A DNA stretch of 64,000 bases, taken from the NCBI GenBank assembly GCA_036645935.1, contig JAVXNE010000010.1, positions 37,688 to 101,687 of the forward strand, in the 5' to 3' direction. A program made the translations under genes and the position numbers. Within the stretch, counting starts at the first letter, position 1, and the number at the start of each line of letters is the position of its first letter. The DNA comes from JAUNBN01 sp036645935. GTDB lineage: Bacteria > Bacillota > Clostridia > Oscillospirales > Ruminococcaceae. Shown here piece by piece: positions 31,896-41,459 of this stretch. A model generated the notes under the pieces. That model saw nothing but the letters and a program-made list of their open reading frames with translations. It searched no databases and was not told the origin of the DNA.

Positions 31896-33644
31896 TTACT
31901 CTTCCATTTTGATTTCTATCCCGCCGCGCTCGGCTCTTGCCAACAAATCGTCAAGTTCGTTTGCCGCATTCGCGTTTGTCATGGGAACGCTGTGAGATTT
32001 TTTGTCGAATATTCCGATGCGAACCTCAATTCCGGACGAAGTCTTTACGGCGTCGGCAATTGCGTCACTGAGATCACGGTTCTCACGCATATACTTAAAA
32101 AACACTTCGTTTCCGTCAATCAGCAGCTTGCTTCCCGAAAGATAAGCATGCGAACCCACGAGAAACCCATACAGCATTGGGTTGACGGCGCGTATCGAGT
32201 TCACAGCGCTGTCCCACCCCTCAAACAAGGTCTCTCCCTCACTCAGCACGAGCTCGGGCGACTTTTGTTTTATCGGGGCTTCGGGCAGCTGTTTTGACAT
32301 CGTTTCAGTATTTGTGACAACATCTGCCGCATTTGGCTCGGCCGCAATTTGCACGGCGACCGCGCGCTTGCTGTCCTTCACGATATCAGGCGATTTTTCA
32401 ATCCACGGAGCGTCATCTTCAGCTATCTGCCCTGCACTGCTCGCATTGCCCGTGTTACAGACGGCATCGTCCGACGTTTTTTCGGTTTCCTGTGCTTCCC
32501 CCGGTTTTTTTGCTGGTTTTATCGCATGCGGTGCGATTGATTGCTTTGCCTCAACCGCAACCATCTCTTGGTCAGTGCACAAATTCACAAGGCAAAGCTC
32601 AAGTGAGAGCATTCGGTCCGGTGTGTACGCAAGCTTATCGGCGCACTCTGTCAATTTTGAAAGCGATCTCAACAATCTGTCAAGAGTGAAAAGATTGTGC
32701 TGCTCGGAACAGATCGCAACCTCGGATGCTGAACAATCGGACAGCGCACTCTCGCCCGCAAGCTTTACAACAAGCAGATTCCTCAGATGCCGGAGCAGCT
32801 CGTTACATAGTCTTGAGGGGTCGATTGAGCTCTCGTAAAGTCGGGTGAGGTTCGCGAAAAGCTTCGCCATATCTTTGAGCGCGATATCCTCTGCAAGCGC
32901 GTGCAGATAACTTTTGTCCGCAACGCCTGCAAGCGTCGCAACCGAGATCTCATCCACCGTGCCTCCGAGAGACGCACAGGTATCGAGCAGTGAGAGAGCG
33001 TCGCGCATGGCGCCGTCCGACAGCCGTGCAATCAGATCCGCTCCCGAATCAGCAAGCTCGATATCCTCTTTCGACGCAATCATTTTGAGATGTGCCTTGA
33101 TCTTTTCTTTGGGAATTCGCTTCAAATCAAAGCGCTGACAACGCGAGAGAATCGTCGCCGGAACTTTGTGTATTTCCGTGGTTGCGAGGATGAAAAGCAC
33201 ATGCGCTGGAGGTTCCTCCATGATTTTGAGCAACGCGCCCCATGCCTCTTTGGAAAGCATGTGCACCTCGTCAATTATATATACCCTGAACCGACAGACA
33301 GAGGGCGCGAACGCAGTCTCATCGCGCAGCTCTCGGATATTGTCGACTCCGCTGTTGGAGGCGGCGTCGATCTCGGACACGTCGAGCAGCGATCCGTCGT
33401 CGATTCCACGGCAGATATCGCAAACCCCGCACGGCTCACCGCCGCTCGATTCAGGGCAGTTGACCGCCTTGGCCAATATCTTGGCCAGCGATGTCTTGCC
33501 CGTTCCACGTATGCCTGTGAAAATATAAGAGTGGCCAAATCTGCCGCTCGCTATCTGATTTTTGAGTGCGGTTGCGACGGCGTCCTGTCCGATAATTTCG
33601 GAAAACGAGCGCGACCGGTACTTGCGATAAAGCGCCATCTTCAT
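31896..33644 (-). CDS. dnaX: DNA polymerase III subunits gamma and tau
   Basis: A 582-residue DnaX, the AAA+ motor of the clamp loader. Landmarks: MALYRKYRSRSFSEIIGQD at the N terminus, Walker A GIRGTGKTSLAKIL, a zinc module with CPESSGGEPCGVCDIC, Walker B IIDEVHMLS and the sensor motif LSRCQRFDL. The C-terminal ~200 residues are a low-conservation tail as in tau. I start at ATG 33644; longer versions up to 33764 would run into the SRP RNA gene and begin at the conserved ATGTCAG of that RNA. The gene lies just downstream of SRP RNA, a common Firmicutes arrangement, and heads the dnaX-ybaB-recR-smpB run. Confidence 0.95.
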   Translation of the reverse strand: MKMALYRKYRSRSFSEIIGQDAVATALKNQIASGRFGHSYIFTGIRGTGKTSLAKILAKAVNCPESSGGEPCGVCDICRGIDDGSLLDVSEIDAASNSGVDNIRELRDETAFAPSVCRFRVYIIDEVHMLSKEAWGALLKIMEEPPAHVLFILATTEIHKVPATILSRCQRFDLKRIPKEKIKAHLKMIASKEDIELADSGADLIARLSDGAMRDALSLLDTCASLGGTVDEISVATLAGVADKSYLHALAEDIALKDMAKLFANLTRLYESSIDPSRLCNELLRHLRNLLVVKLAGESALSDCSASEVAICSEQHNLFTLDRLLRSLSKLTECADKLAYTPDRMLSLELCLVNLCTDQEMVAVEAKQSIAPHAIKPAKKPGEAQETEKTSDDAVCNTGNASSAGQIAEDDAPWIEKSPDIVKDSKRAVAVQIAAEPNAADVVTNTETMSKQLPEAPIKQKSPELVLSEGETLFEGWDSAVNSIRAVNPMLYGFLVGSHAYLSGSKLLIDGNEVFFKYMRENRDLSDAIADAVKTSSGIEVRIGIFDKKSHSVPMTNANAANELDDLLARAERGGIEIKMEE

Positions 33645-33679
33645 CTTGCCTTGCCCGTCCTTTCTCTCGGAATAATAAC

Positions 33680-33822
33680 AGCGCTCCAGCGGCACAGAGA
33701 CGGGCAAAGTGGACTGCGGCACATGAAGATTCCGTTTAATGCTGCTCGGTTCCCCGTCTGACATGGTTCGCGGAGCTTACATCGCACAGGCTTCACCCGT
33801 CTCTGTGCCGCCGGAACGCGGC
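33680..33822 (-). ncRNA. ffs: signal recognition particle RNA
   Basis: Read on the minus strand, the distal hairpin contains CATGTCAGACGGGGAACC then GAGCAGCATTAA (33765-33736), the conserved Ffh-binding domain IV. The ends pair over more than 20 bases: GGCGGCACAGAGACGGG near the 5' side with CCCGTCTCTGTGCCGC near the 3' side. The length is about 140 nucleotides; exact ends are estimated from the pairing. It has its own strong promoter at 33844-33872. Its protein partner Ffh is encoded at 50510-51841. Confidence 0.9.
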
Positions 33823-33843
33823 TTATCGTCGTCAAGCTTTTAA

Positions 33844-33872
33844 ATTATAATATAAATTCGCGATTTTTTCAA
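33844..33872 (-). promoter_or_regulatory. strong sigma-A promoter for SRP RNA
   Basis: On the minus strand TTGAAA (33872-33867) and TATAAT (33849-33844) are 17 bases apart. It begins 8 bases beyond the polC stop codon, and transcription would start near 33836, just before the paired 5' end of the SRP RNA. It may also drive dnaX-ybaB-recR-smpB. Confidence 0.75.
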
Positions 33873-33880
33873 GTGCCCGC

Positions 33881-36800
33881 TCAGCCCCACAACGACATCT
33901 GACTCGTTCGCGGCAGACTTCCGAGTGCCCCGGCATCGTCGAGCGCATCGATGAGCGACTGCGTCACTCCCGGCTCGCGCATAATCTCCTCCGCGCTGAT
34001 ATAACTGCCCTTTTGCGCGGCGGCATAGAGCGCTCGGGCGGCATTCTCACCCACTCCCTTGAGCGCGACAAAGGGAAGCCGCAACTTTCCGTCCTCAATC
34101 AGATACTGCGTCGCGTTCGAGCGAGCAAAATCGACGGGCAAAAACTCAAATCCGCGGCAGAGCATCTCGCACATTATCTGCGTCACAGTGTAGGCGTCCT
34201 CCATCTTGGCTCTGCGCGCACTCTCGTTGCGCAGCTGTGCCTTTTGCTCAGCGAGCTTGGCTTTTGCGGCCTTGAGTCCCTTTACGGCGGTTTCAGTGTC
34301 GATATCCGCTCCGCGCACCGTGAAGTAGGTCGAGTAGAATTCAAGCGGGTAATACAGCTTGAACCACGCGAGGCGGATGGCTGAGGTCACGTATCCCACA
34401 GCATGAGCCTTTGGGAACATGTACTTTATCTTTTTGCAGCTCTCGATGAACCAATCCGGTACCCCGCACTTTTTAAGGGTTGAAATCTGCTCATCAGTGA
34501 ATTTCTGCGCGGCCCGCCCCTTGCGCGTAAACTCCATTATCTCAAATGACATCGCGGGATCGACTCCCTTGCGCATCAGTTCAAGCATGATGCTGTCGCG
34601 CGTGCCAATGACATCTTTAAGTCTGCATGTGCCGTCCGCTATGAGGCTCTGGGCGTTGCCCGCCCAAACATTTGTGCCATGCGAGAGTCCCGACACCTGC
34701 ACGAGCTCCGCGAAGGTCGTGGGCTCGGAATCGACAAGTATTCCTCTCACTGTCGACGTTCCCATCTCAGGCAGTCCGAATGTCCCCGTCTTGCTGTCTA
34801 TATCCTTTTCGTTCACACCGAGCGGCTCGGTGGATGTGAACAGTTTTATAACCTGCGGGTCGTTCATCGGAATCTCGTCCCACATTACTCCCGTGAGTTT
34901 TTCGAGATAATGAAATATGGTGGGGACATCATGCCCCAGTTCATCCAGCTTGAGCAGCGTGTCGTGCAGCGAGTTGAAATCGAAGTGTGTAGTTATTATA
35001 TCGCTCTCTTTTTTATCCGCAGGATGCTGGGCGGGAGTGAAGTCGTTTATGCTGTACTGCGCGGGGATAACCACCATTCCACCCGGGTGTTGTCCCGTTG
35101 TCTGCTTGACACCGGTGCATCCCAAAATCAAACGGTTTTCCTCGGCGCGATTGACCACAAGACCTTTTTCCTCGGAATATTTGCGCACGAACCCGAATGC
35201 TTTTTTATCCTGAAGCGCCGAGATCGTTCCTGCCTTAAAAACGTGTTCCTTGCCGAAAAGTTCCTCGGTATAGCGATGCGCCTCCTGTTGGAACTCTCCG
35301 CTGAAATTGAGGTCGATATCGGGCTGCTTCTCCCCGCGAAATCCCAAAAAGGTCTCAAACGGAATGTCTTGACCGTCGCCGCGAAGCTTTGCACCGCACT
35401 GTGGGCACTCTCTGTCCGGCAGATCGAAACCCGATCCGACATCGTCGCGGAATTCAAAATATTTGCATTTGGGACAGATATAGTGCGGGGGCAACGGGTT
35501 GACTTCGGTTATTCCAATGAGGCTTCCGATAAAGGACGAGCCGACAGACCCACGCGAACCGACATGGTATCCCGCCTGCTCCGAGCGTGCGACGAGCTTA
35601 TGCGCAATGACGTAGAGCACCGAGTATCCGTTCCCGATAATCGAATTGAGTTCGCGCTCCATTCGGGCGACAACCGCCTCGTTGGGATTGTCGCCGTACA
35701 TGCGGCAAAGTCCCTCTTTGGAAAGGTCGGTCAGCAGCTGCTCCGCGCCCTCAATAACTGGCGTATATGTGTCACTTGGAATGGGACATATGTCTGGGTC
35801 GATCATATCGGCTATGAGATTTGTGTTTTCAATAACGACGCGGCGCGCGGTATCCTCACCGAGATATGCAAACTCCGCGAGCATCTCGTCGGTTGTGCGG
35901 AAAAAGAGCGCCGGCTGCTCGTCGGCATCATCGTACCCCATTCCGGAAATGATGATTTGGCGAAATATGCCGTCTTCTTTATCGAGAAAGTGCACGTCAC
36001 ACGTCGCGACTACCGGCCGGGCAAGCTCGTCTGCCAGACGTATGACACTGCGGTTGAGTTCCTCAATGGCGTGAGTGTCTCTCACCAGACCCTTACGCTC
36101 GAGAAAAGCATTGTTGCACAGCGGCTGTATCTCAAAATAGTCATATTTTCGTGCCTTTTCCGTGATTTCGTCCCACGGACGCCCGTCGACAAGTGCTGTG
36201 TACACCTCTCCCGCCTCGCACGCAGATCCTATAATCAGACCCTCTCGCAGTCTCATTATATCGCTCAAAGTCATGCGGGGTCTCTTGTTGGCGTAATGCG
36301 TCAGGTGGCTTTCGGTTACAAGCTCATAGAGATTGCGCAGGCCCGTCATGTTTTTGACGAGTATCGTCATGTGATAGGGGCGGGCGTGCTCAACCCCCCG
36401 AGATCCGAGCGCTGAATTAATCTGTGAAAGTGACCGCACGCCTCTTTCGATGAGCATGTTTGCAAACCGCTCCCATATGGCAGCGAGCGTTTCAGCGTCG
36501 TCAAGCGCGCGGTGGTGTACCGGTTGCTTGATCGAAAAGTGTTTTGCTAACGAGTCGAGGCGGTGACGTCCGAGATCGGGCTCGAGAGCGCGGGCAAGCG
36601 GCAGCGTGTCCACCCACAGCGGTGCAAAGTCAAGACCCAAACGCTGTGTCGCCGAGCGCAAGAATCCAATATCAAAGCTCGCGTTGTGCGCTATTAGCGG
36701 CCGATCTCCAATATATTTCAAAAAATTCTCAACCGCCTCGCGCTCACAGGGCGCGTCCTTCACCATCTCATCGGTTATGCCGGTTATTTTCGTGTTCTCA

Positions 36801-38185
36801 GGCGGTATCGTCATTCCGGGGTTCACAAGCGTCGAGAATGAGTCCACACGCGCGGAGTCGCAGATTCGCACCGCACCGATTTCGGTTATTCTGTCAAGGC
36901 TCGCATTCAGTCCAGTTGTCTCGAGATCGAAGAATATCATCTCTCCTGAAAGCGGCTCGTCGCCCGCTCCGCGAACAATACTTGCGGTGTCGTCGACGTA
37001 ATAGCACTCGATTCCATACAAGATTTTAAAATCCGGATTCTGCTTGCGAACCTCAAGCATCGCGTCGTGCGCTTCCGGATATGACTGGACGACGCCGTGA
37101 TCTGTTATCGCGACCGCGCGATGTCCGAACTCGGCAGCTCGTGTGACAACCTCTCGCGCGCTCGGAATCGCATCCATTGCAGACATGTTTGTGTGAAGGT
37201 GCAGCTCGACGCGCTTGTCCTTCGCATCATCATGCCTGCACGAGGGAAACACCTTTATTATATCTCGCGGAGTCATCACAAGCTCGTTGTCAAAGCGGTC
37301 GGGCGCGACGTCTCCGCTCGCCACAATCGCGTCGCCTTTGCAGAGCAGCATTGCGTCGCGTGTCTGTTCTCCGCGGTCAAATAACTTCAGCTCAATCGAA
37401 CTCTTTTTATCGGTGATACCAATTTTCAAGATGGTGAAGTTGCCCTTCGTCTCGCGCGTCTCAACACTGAACACCTCTCCAAACACTGTCGAGCGACCTG
37501 CTCTGAACGCCGCGTCGGACAGCGGGCAAAGCTGGGAAAGGGTCGGTTTTTTGCCGATAATCTGTACATATTCAGCGCTTTCAAGTTCAAGGCCATTTAT
37601 GTGCTGATCGGATTTTGGCAACATTTTAGCGCCTTTGCGCTTCGGTTTCACTCCGGCACATTCAGTCGGGGCTTGTTTGGATTTTGTCGTCGCGGCCGCA
37701 AGCTCAAACTCGGCGTCGGTGATCTGCTCCCGCTGCTCGGTTACCCCTGCGAATTCGACGGAAACCGACGCGCCGAACACCTCGCTTGCAATTGCGCAAA
37801 ACTCTCTCTCAAAGCCGACGGAAGAAATGATCCCGAGGCCGCCGTGCGCAAGCTCAAACTGAACCCTTTCTCCGCTGACGGAAATTGACGCGCCATCAAA
37901 AAAGCCATTGAGTGCGATTCCGCGCTCGATCAGCTTTTTTATCATGTAATGGCAGCCCTGCTCGCAAAGCTCTTCTTTCGGAAATGAGCATTCTGTACAC
38001 ACTGTCATATTGGGGTATTTTTGTCTCAAAAAAACCGACACATCATCGTCGAGATGTGAATCGAACGCACTGCAAAACAAAGACAGAAACAGCTCGTTTT
38101 TGTCTTTGTTCACAGCAATATTTTTAATTGTCGCGCCTCGGTCGTTTTCAAACTCTGGCCACATCGATTTTAAAAGTTTATCCAT
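33881..38185 (-). CDS. polC: DNA polymerase III PolC-type alpha subunit
   Basis: A 1434-residue replicative polymerase of the Gram-positive PolC type. Order: N-terminal domain; OB-fold (about 210-320); PHP domain split around the exonuclease (VELHLHTNMSAMDAIPSA, AVAITDHG); DnaQ-like 3'-5' proofreading exonuclease (MIFFDLETTGLNASLDRITE, HRALDDAE); polymerase core with a zinc-binding CPKCKY...CPQC element, PDIDLNFSGEFQQEAHRY holding catalytic aspartates, and GRDSIMLELMRKGVDP. ATG 38185 follows AAGGAAGA; a GTG lies immediately before it. It is the last gene of the rsmD-to-polC run, 9 bases after ispG. Confidence 0.97.
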   Translation of the reverse strand: MDKLLKSMWPEFENDRGATIKNIAVNKDKNELFLSLFCSAFDSHLDDDVSVFLRQKYPNMTVCTECSFPKEELCEQGCHYMIKKLIERGIALNGFFDGASISVSGERVQFELAHGGLGIISSVGFEREFCAIASEVFGASVSVEFAGVTEQREQITDAEFELAAATTKSKQAPTECAGVKPKRKGAKMLPKSDQHINGLELESAEYVQIIGKKPTLSQLCPLSDAAFRAGRSTVFGEVFSVETRETKGNFTILKIGITDKKSSIELKLFDRGEQTRDAMLLCKGDAIVASGDVAPDRFDNELVMTPRDIIKVFPSCRHDDAKDKRVELHLHTNMSAMDAIPSAREVVTRAAEFGHRAVAITDHGVVQSYPEAHDAMLEVRKQNPDFKILYGIECYYVDDTASIVRGAGDEPLSGEMIFFDLETTGLNASLDRITEIGAVRICDSARVDSFSTLVNPGMTIPPENTKITGITDEMVKDAPCEREAVENFLKYIGDRPLIAHNASFDIGFLRSATQRLGLDFAPLWVDTLPLARALEPDLGRHRLDSLAKHFSIKQPVHHRALDDAETLAAIWERFANMLIERGVRSLSQINSALGSRGVEHARPYHMTILVKNMTGLRNLYELVTESHLTHYANKRPRMTLSDIMRLREGLIIGSACEAGEVYTALVDGRPWDEITEKARKYDYFEIQPLCNNAFLERKGLVRDTHAIEELNRSVIRLADELARPVVATCDVHFLDKEDGIFRQIIISGMGYDDADEQPALFFRTTDEMLAEFAYLGEDTARRVVIENTNLIADMIDPDICPIPSDTYTPVIEGAEQLLTDLSKEGLCRMYGDNPNEAVVARMERELNSIIGNGYSVLYVIAHKLVARSEQAGYHVGSRGSVGSSFIGSLIGITEVNPLPPHYICPKCKYFEFRDDVGSGFDLPDRECPQCGAKLRGDGQDIPFETFLGFRGEKQPDIDLNFSGEFQQEAHRYTEELFGKEHVFKAGTISALQDKKAFGFVRKYSEEKGLVVNRAEENRLILGCTGVKQTTGQHPGGMVVIPAQYSINDFTPAQHPADKKESDIITTHFDFNSLHDTLLKLDELGHDVPTIFHYLEKLTGVMWDEIPMNDPQVIKLFTSTEPLGVNEKDIDSKTGTFGLPEMGTSTVRGILVDSEPTTFAELVQVSGLSHGTNVWAGNAQSLIADGTCRLKDVIGTRDSIMLELMRKGVDPAMSFEIMEFTRKGRAAQKFTDEQISTLKKCGVPDWFIESCKKIKYMFPKAHAVGYVTSAIRLAWFKLYYPLEFYSTYFTVRGADIDTETAVKGLKAAKAKLAEQKAQLRNESARRAKMEDAYTVTQIMCEMLCRGFEFLPVDFARSNATQYLIEDGKLRLPFVALKGVGENAARALYAAAQKGSYISAEEIMREPGVTQSLIDALDDAGALGSLPRTSQMSLWG

Positions 38186-38194
38186 CACTCTTCC

Positions 38195-39229
38195 TTACAG
38201 TTTTTCTATCTCCTCAAGCAACTGCTCTGCAATGTTGCCCTCGAGCTTGCGCACAATCTCGCCCTTTTTGAAAAGCATGGCGCAATCCCGCCCCCCCGCA
38301 ATGCCGATATCTGCCTCGTTTGCCTCACCGGGTCCGTTGACAATGCAGCCCATGACTGCGATCTTTATATCCTTTTTAATTCCCCGCGTACGCTCGACTA
38401 TCTCTTTTGCGATCGGGATTAAATCTATCTCTGTGCGCCCACAGGTTGGGCATGAGACGACGGTGACACCACAGCCCGGCGCACCGATAGCGCGCAAAAT
38501 CGCACGCGCGGCCTCAATTTCGCGCACGGGGTCGTCCGTCAGTGAGACGCGCATCGTGTCTCCTATCCCGTCGCACAGCAGCGATCCTATCCCAACGGCC
38601 GATTTTATGAGACCCTGCTCATATGTTCCCGCCTCAGTCACACCGAGGTGCAGCGGGTAATCACAGCGGAGCGAGGCGAGTCTGTAAGCCGCGAGCATAA
38701 TCCTAAGATCGGACGACTTCAGCGAGATAACAATATTGTCATAGTCGTTTTTTTCGATTAAAGAGACGTGATACATCGCACTTTCGACGAGCGCCTCAGG
38801 GGTAGGTCCTCCGTATTTTGCGAGCAGCGGTTTTTCAACCGAGCCCGAATTCACACCGACACGAATCGGGATTTCACGCGCTCTGCACGCAGCAACGACC
38901 TCCTTGACACGTGATTCGTCTCCGATGTTGCCAGGATTAATGCGTATTTTGTCCACACCAGCAGCCGCGCTTTCAAGCGCTAAGCGGTAATCAAAATGAA
39001 TGTCCGCGACGAGCGGTATGGAAACCGCCGCTTTTATGGCCGGAATCAACCGCACAGCTTCCATGTTGGGAATGGCGACGCGCAGAATTTCGCAGCCGGC
39101 ATCCTCGAGAGCGCGCGACTGCGCGACGTTTCCCTCGACGTCAGAATTGTGTGCGTTGAGCATTGACTGCACCGCAACACGCTCCCCGCCGCCAATGGTC
39201 ACATTTCCGATTTTAACACGCTTGGTCAC
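38195..39229 (-). CDS. ispG: (E)-4-hydroxy-3-methylbut-2-enyl-diphosphate synthase
   Basis: A 344-residue IspG (GcpE), the 4Fe-4S enzyme that reduces MEcPP to HMBPP in the methylerythritol phosphate pathway. The N-terminal TIM barrel has VAVQSMLNAHNSDVEGNVAQ and PLVADIHFDYRLAL; the cluster-binding part has CPTCGRTEIDL and AVMGCIVNGPGEANEADIG, giving three cysteine ligands and the conserved glutamate. It is the short bacterial form without an inserted domain. It is 4 bases after rseP and 9 before polC; dxr of the same pathway is two genes upstream. Confidence 0.97.
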   Translation of the reverse strand: MTKRVKIGNVTIGGGERVAVQSMLNAHNSDVEGNVAQSRALEDAGCEILRVAIPNMEAVRLIPAIKAAVSIPLVADIHFDYRLALESAAAGVDKIRINPGNIGDESRVKEVVAACRAREIPIRVGVNSGSVEKPLLAKYGGPTPEALVESAMYHVSLIEKNDYDNIVISLKSSDLRIMLAAYRLASLRCDYPLHLGVTEAGTYEQGLIKSAVGIGSLLCDGIGDTMRVSLTDDPVREIEAARAILRAIGAPGCGVTVVSCPTCGRTEIDLIPIAKEIVERTRGIKKDIKIAVMGCIVNGPGEANEADIGIAGGRDCAMLFKKGEIVRKLEGNIAEQLLEEIEKL

Positions 39230-39233
39230 ATCG

Positions 39234-40268
39234 CTACCTCATAAAAAGTTTTGTCACATCATTATACGTCACAAAGAGCATGAGCGCTATCAGCAACACA
39301 AATCCCGCAACATTCACAAAACCTTCGTATTTTGGGTTGAGGCGTTTTTTTGTCACGGCTTCAAAAAGCAGAAACACGAGGCGGCCTCCGTCTAGTGCGG
39401 GCAACGGCATCAGATTGAATATTCCGAGATTTATTGTGATCAGCGCGAGCAACGACATGAGCGGCCGTATACCATATGACACTGCGCTGCTTATTATCGA
39501 GACTATTCCGACAGGACCTGAGAGCTGGTTTATCGCGACGTTTCCGGTCACGAGATCTATGAGTGAGATGAATATCTGTCTCGCCATTGAGAGAGTGGCC
39601 AACGCAGATTCACGAAGGACCGAAGCAATGGTTTTTTCTGCCGCCTGAACATAAAAATCAAATCTGATCCCTGTGGATCCGTCCTCGTAAGTCGTCGTCT
39701 CAAACCGGACATTGGGGAGCTCAACTCGTTCGCCCTCACGCGTGACTATGAGGTCGGCGCTCCCGTCTTTCACCCTCATAAGCTCATATGGAATGTCGTC
39801 GGTGACGTACATTCTCCGTCCGTTAATTGCGACGATGGTGTCGCCCACCCGCAATCCGGAGCTCTGTGTCGTCGCGTTGTCATAAAATCCGCCAACAGTG
39901 CGCGTCGCGAGCGCTTTCTCTGTGGCGGTAAACGTGAGCAACACGGCAAAACCGAGCAGTAAATTCATCACTGCGCCGGCCACGACGACAAGAATTCGGT
40001 TGCCCACGGGAGCTCGATTAAAAGAACCCAGCTCTTCGGAGTCGTCGTCCTCGCCCTCCATCATCACGAAACCGCCTATCGGAAAGGCGCGCAGACTGTA
40101 TGTCGTCTCTCCAAACTGCTTGGAAAGTAGTTTGGGACCCATGCCCATTGCAAATTCATTGACTTTGATACCGCTGAGTTTAGCGCAGATAAAATGTCCG
40201 AACTCATGTATCAATATTACCAGCCCAAATATCAGTATCGAAGCTGCAATTGTAATGACAATGCCCAT
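39234..40268 (-). CDS. rseP: RseP-type site-2 intramembrane metalloprotease
   Basis: A 344-residue S2P-family zinc protease (M50). The first membrane helix carries the HEFGHF active site (HExxH), followed by the family motif with FAMGMGPKLLSK. A PDZ domain with GLRVGDTIVAINGRRM lies near residues 125-205, and the C-terminal helices include LPALDGGRLVF, which supplies the third metal ligand. In Firmicutes such proteases (RasP/YluC) cleave anti-sigma factors and leftover signal peptides within the membrane; the DUF4179-like protein at 5010-6104 is a conceivable substrate. It lies between dxr and ispG as is usual in this lineage. Confidence 0.95.
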   Translation of the reverse strand: MGIVITIAASILIFGLVILIHEFGHFICAKLSGIKVNEFAMGMGPKLLSKQFGETTYSLRAFPIGGFVMMEGEDDDSEELGSFNRAPVGNRILVVVAGAVMNLLLGFAVLLTFTATEKALATRTVGGFYDNATTQSSGLRVGDTIVAINGRRMYVTDDIPYELMRVKDGSADLIVTREGERVELPNVRFETTTYEDGSTGIRFDFYVQAAEKTIASVLRESALATLSMARQIFISLIDLVTGNVAINQLSGPVGIVSIISSAVSYGIRPLMSLLALITINLGIFNLMPLPALDGGRLVFLLFEAVTKKRLNPKYEGFVNVAGFVLLIALMLFVTYNDVTKLFMR

Positions 40269-40285
40269 CAGTGTCTCCTTATCAT

Positions 40286-41443
40286 CTATATGGAAAGCAG
40301 CTGCTCACGGGTTTTAACTCTCGTCTCCCCGTCGATAGCCAACAGCTCTTCCAGCTCGCAGTTCTCTATCTCCGGCGCACTTGTAACCGCCGATTCCACC
40401 GCTCGCCCGATATCGCCAAATCCTATCTTTCCCGCGAGAAACGCTGCAACTGCCTCCTCATTCGCCGCATTTGCGATGCAGGGCACAACTCCCCTGCGCC
40501 GCGCCGCTTCCTTGCAGCCGCGCAGACAGACAAACGCGTCCTCGTCAGGATGCTCAAAAGTAAGCCCGTTCATGCGCTCAAGCGTCAGCGGCTGCACGGG
40601 GCACTTAACGCGCTCGGGGTAGGTCAACGCATACTGTATCGGGATTCTCATGTCGGGCACACCGAGCTGGGCAAGCACCGAGCCATCCGCAAACTGCACC
40701 GCCGAATGAACGACGCTCTGTCTGTGAACAGCAATCTCAATGCAGTCGGGCGGCAGTCCAAAGAGCCACATTGCCTCAATCAGCTCAAGTCCTTTGTTCA
40801 TCAGTGTCGCGCTGTCGACAGTTATCTTTTTCCCCATGCTCCAGTTTGGGTGTTTGAGCGCTTCGGCCACAGTTACGCGCTCAAGTTCCTCGGCACTCTT
40901 TCCGAAAAACGGTCCTCCTGAAGCAGTTAGAAATATCTTGTTCAGAGTTTTGGCGGAAAAAGGATCTTGCAGACACTGAAATATCGCGCTGTGCTCGCTG
41001 TCTACCGGCAGCAATCTGACACCGTGCTTCCTTGCGAGATCCGTAACTAACTTTCCTCCCGCAACAAGTGTTTCCTTGTTGGCAAGCGCTATCGTCTTGT
41101 TCGCCTGGATCGCCGCGACAGTGGGTCGCAGCCCCGCCGCGCCGACAATTGCGGTCAGAACCGTGTCCGCGCCGTCCTCTGCCGCAAGCTCACAGAGTGC
41201 CTTTGCTCCCGAGAGAACTTTAACGGGCAGATGCGATACAAGTATTTGCAAATCACGAGCCGCACCCTCATCGACCGCGCACACAAATTTGGGTTTCCAT
41301 CGCTCACACTGCTCCGCAAGCAGGCTTGCATTTTTATATCCGGTGAGCGTCGTCACCTCAATGCCAAGTGACTCTACGAGGGAGAGGCACTGCGTTCCGA
41401 TTGAGCCCGTCGAGCCGAGCACGCACAGCTTGCACGTCGCCAT
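40286..41443 (-). CDS. dxr: 1-deoxy-D-xylulose 5-phosphate reductoisomerase
   Basis: A 385-residue Dxr (IspC), the NADPH- and metal-dependent second enzyme of the methylerythritol phosphate pathway. The N terminus LCVLGSTGSIGTQCLSLVES is the NADPH-binding fold; ALANKETLVAGG, LPVDSEHSAIFQCL and LTASGGPF cover the metal and substrate sites, and PNWSMGKKITVDSATLMNKG is the signature of the catalytic domain. Length is standard. It sits 16 bases after cdsA and 17 before rseP. Confidence 0.97.
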   Translation of the reverse strand: MATCKLCVLGSTGSIGTQCLSLVESLGIEVTTLTGYKNASLLAEQCERWKPKFVCAVDEGAARDLQILVSHLPVKVLSGAKALCELAAEDGADTVLTAIVGAAGLRPTVAAIQANKTIALANKETLVAGGKLVTDLARKHGVRLLPVDSEHSAIFQCLQDPFSAKTLNKIFLTASGGPFFGKSAEELERVTVAEALKHPNWSMGKKITVDSATLMNKGLELIEAMWLFGLPPDCIEIAVHRQSVVHSAVQFADGSVLAQLGVPDMRIPIQYALTYPERVKCPVQPLTLERMNGLTFEHPDEDAFVCLRGCKEAARRRGVVPCIANAANEEAVAAFLAGKIGFGDIGRAVESAVTSAPEIENCELEELLAIDGETRVKTREQLLSI

Positions 41444-41459
41444 AATTATCGCACCCCGT

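Noticed and set aside
33645..33764. Forty extra N-terminal codons for dnaX
   Set aside because: They coincide with the conserved core and 3' arm of SRP RNA and do not resemble DnaX.
34679..36415. 578-codon plus-strand frame opposite polC
   Set aside because: Antisense shadow of a conserved polymerase gene; no start signal and no recognisable domain.
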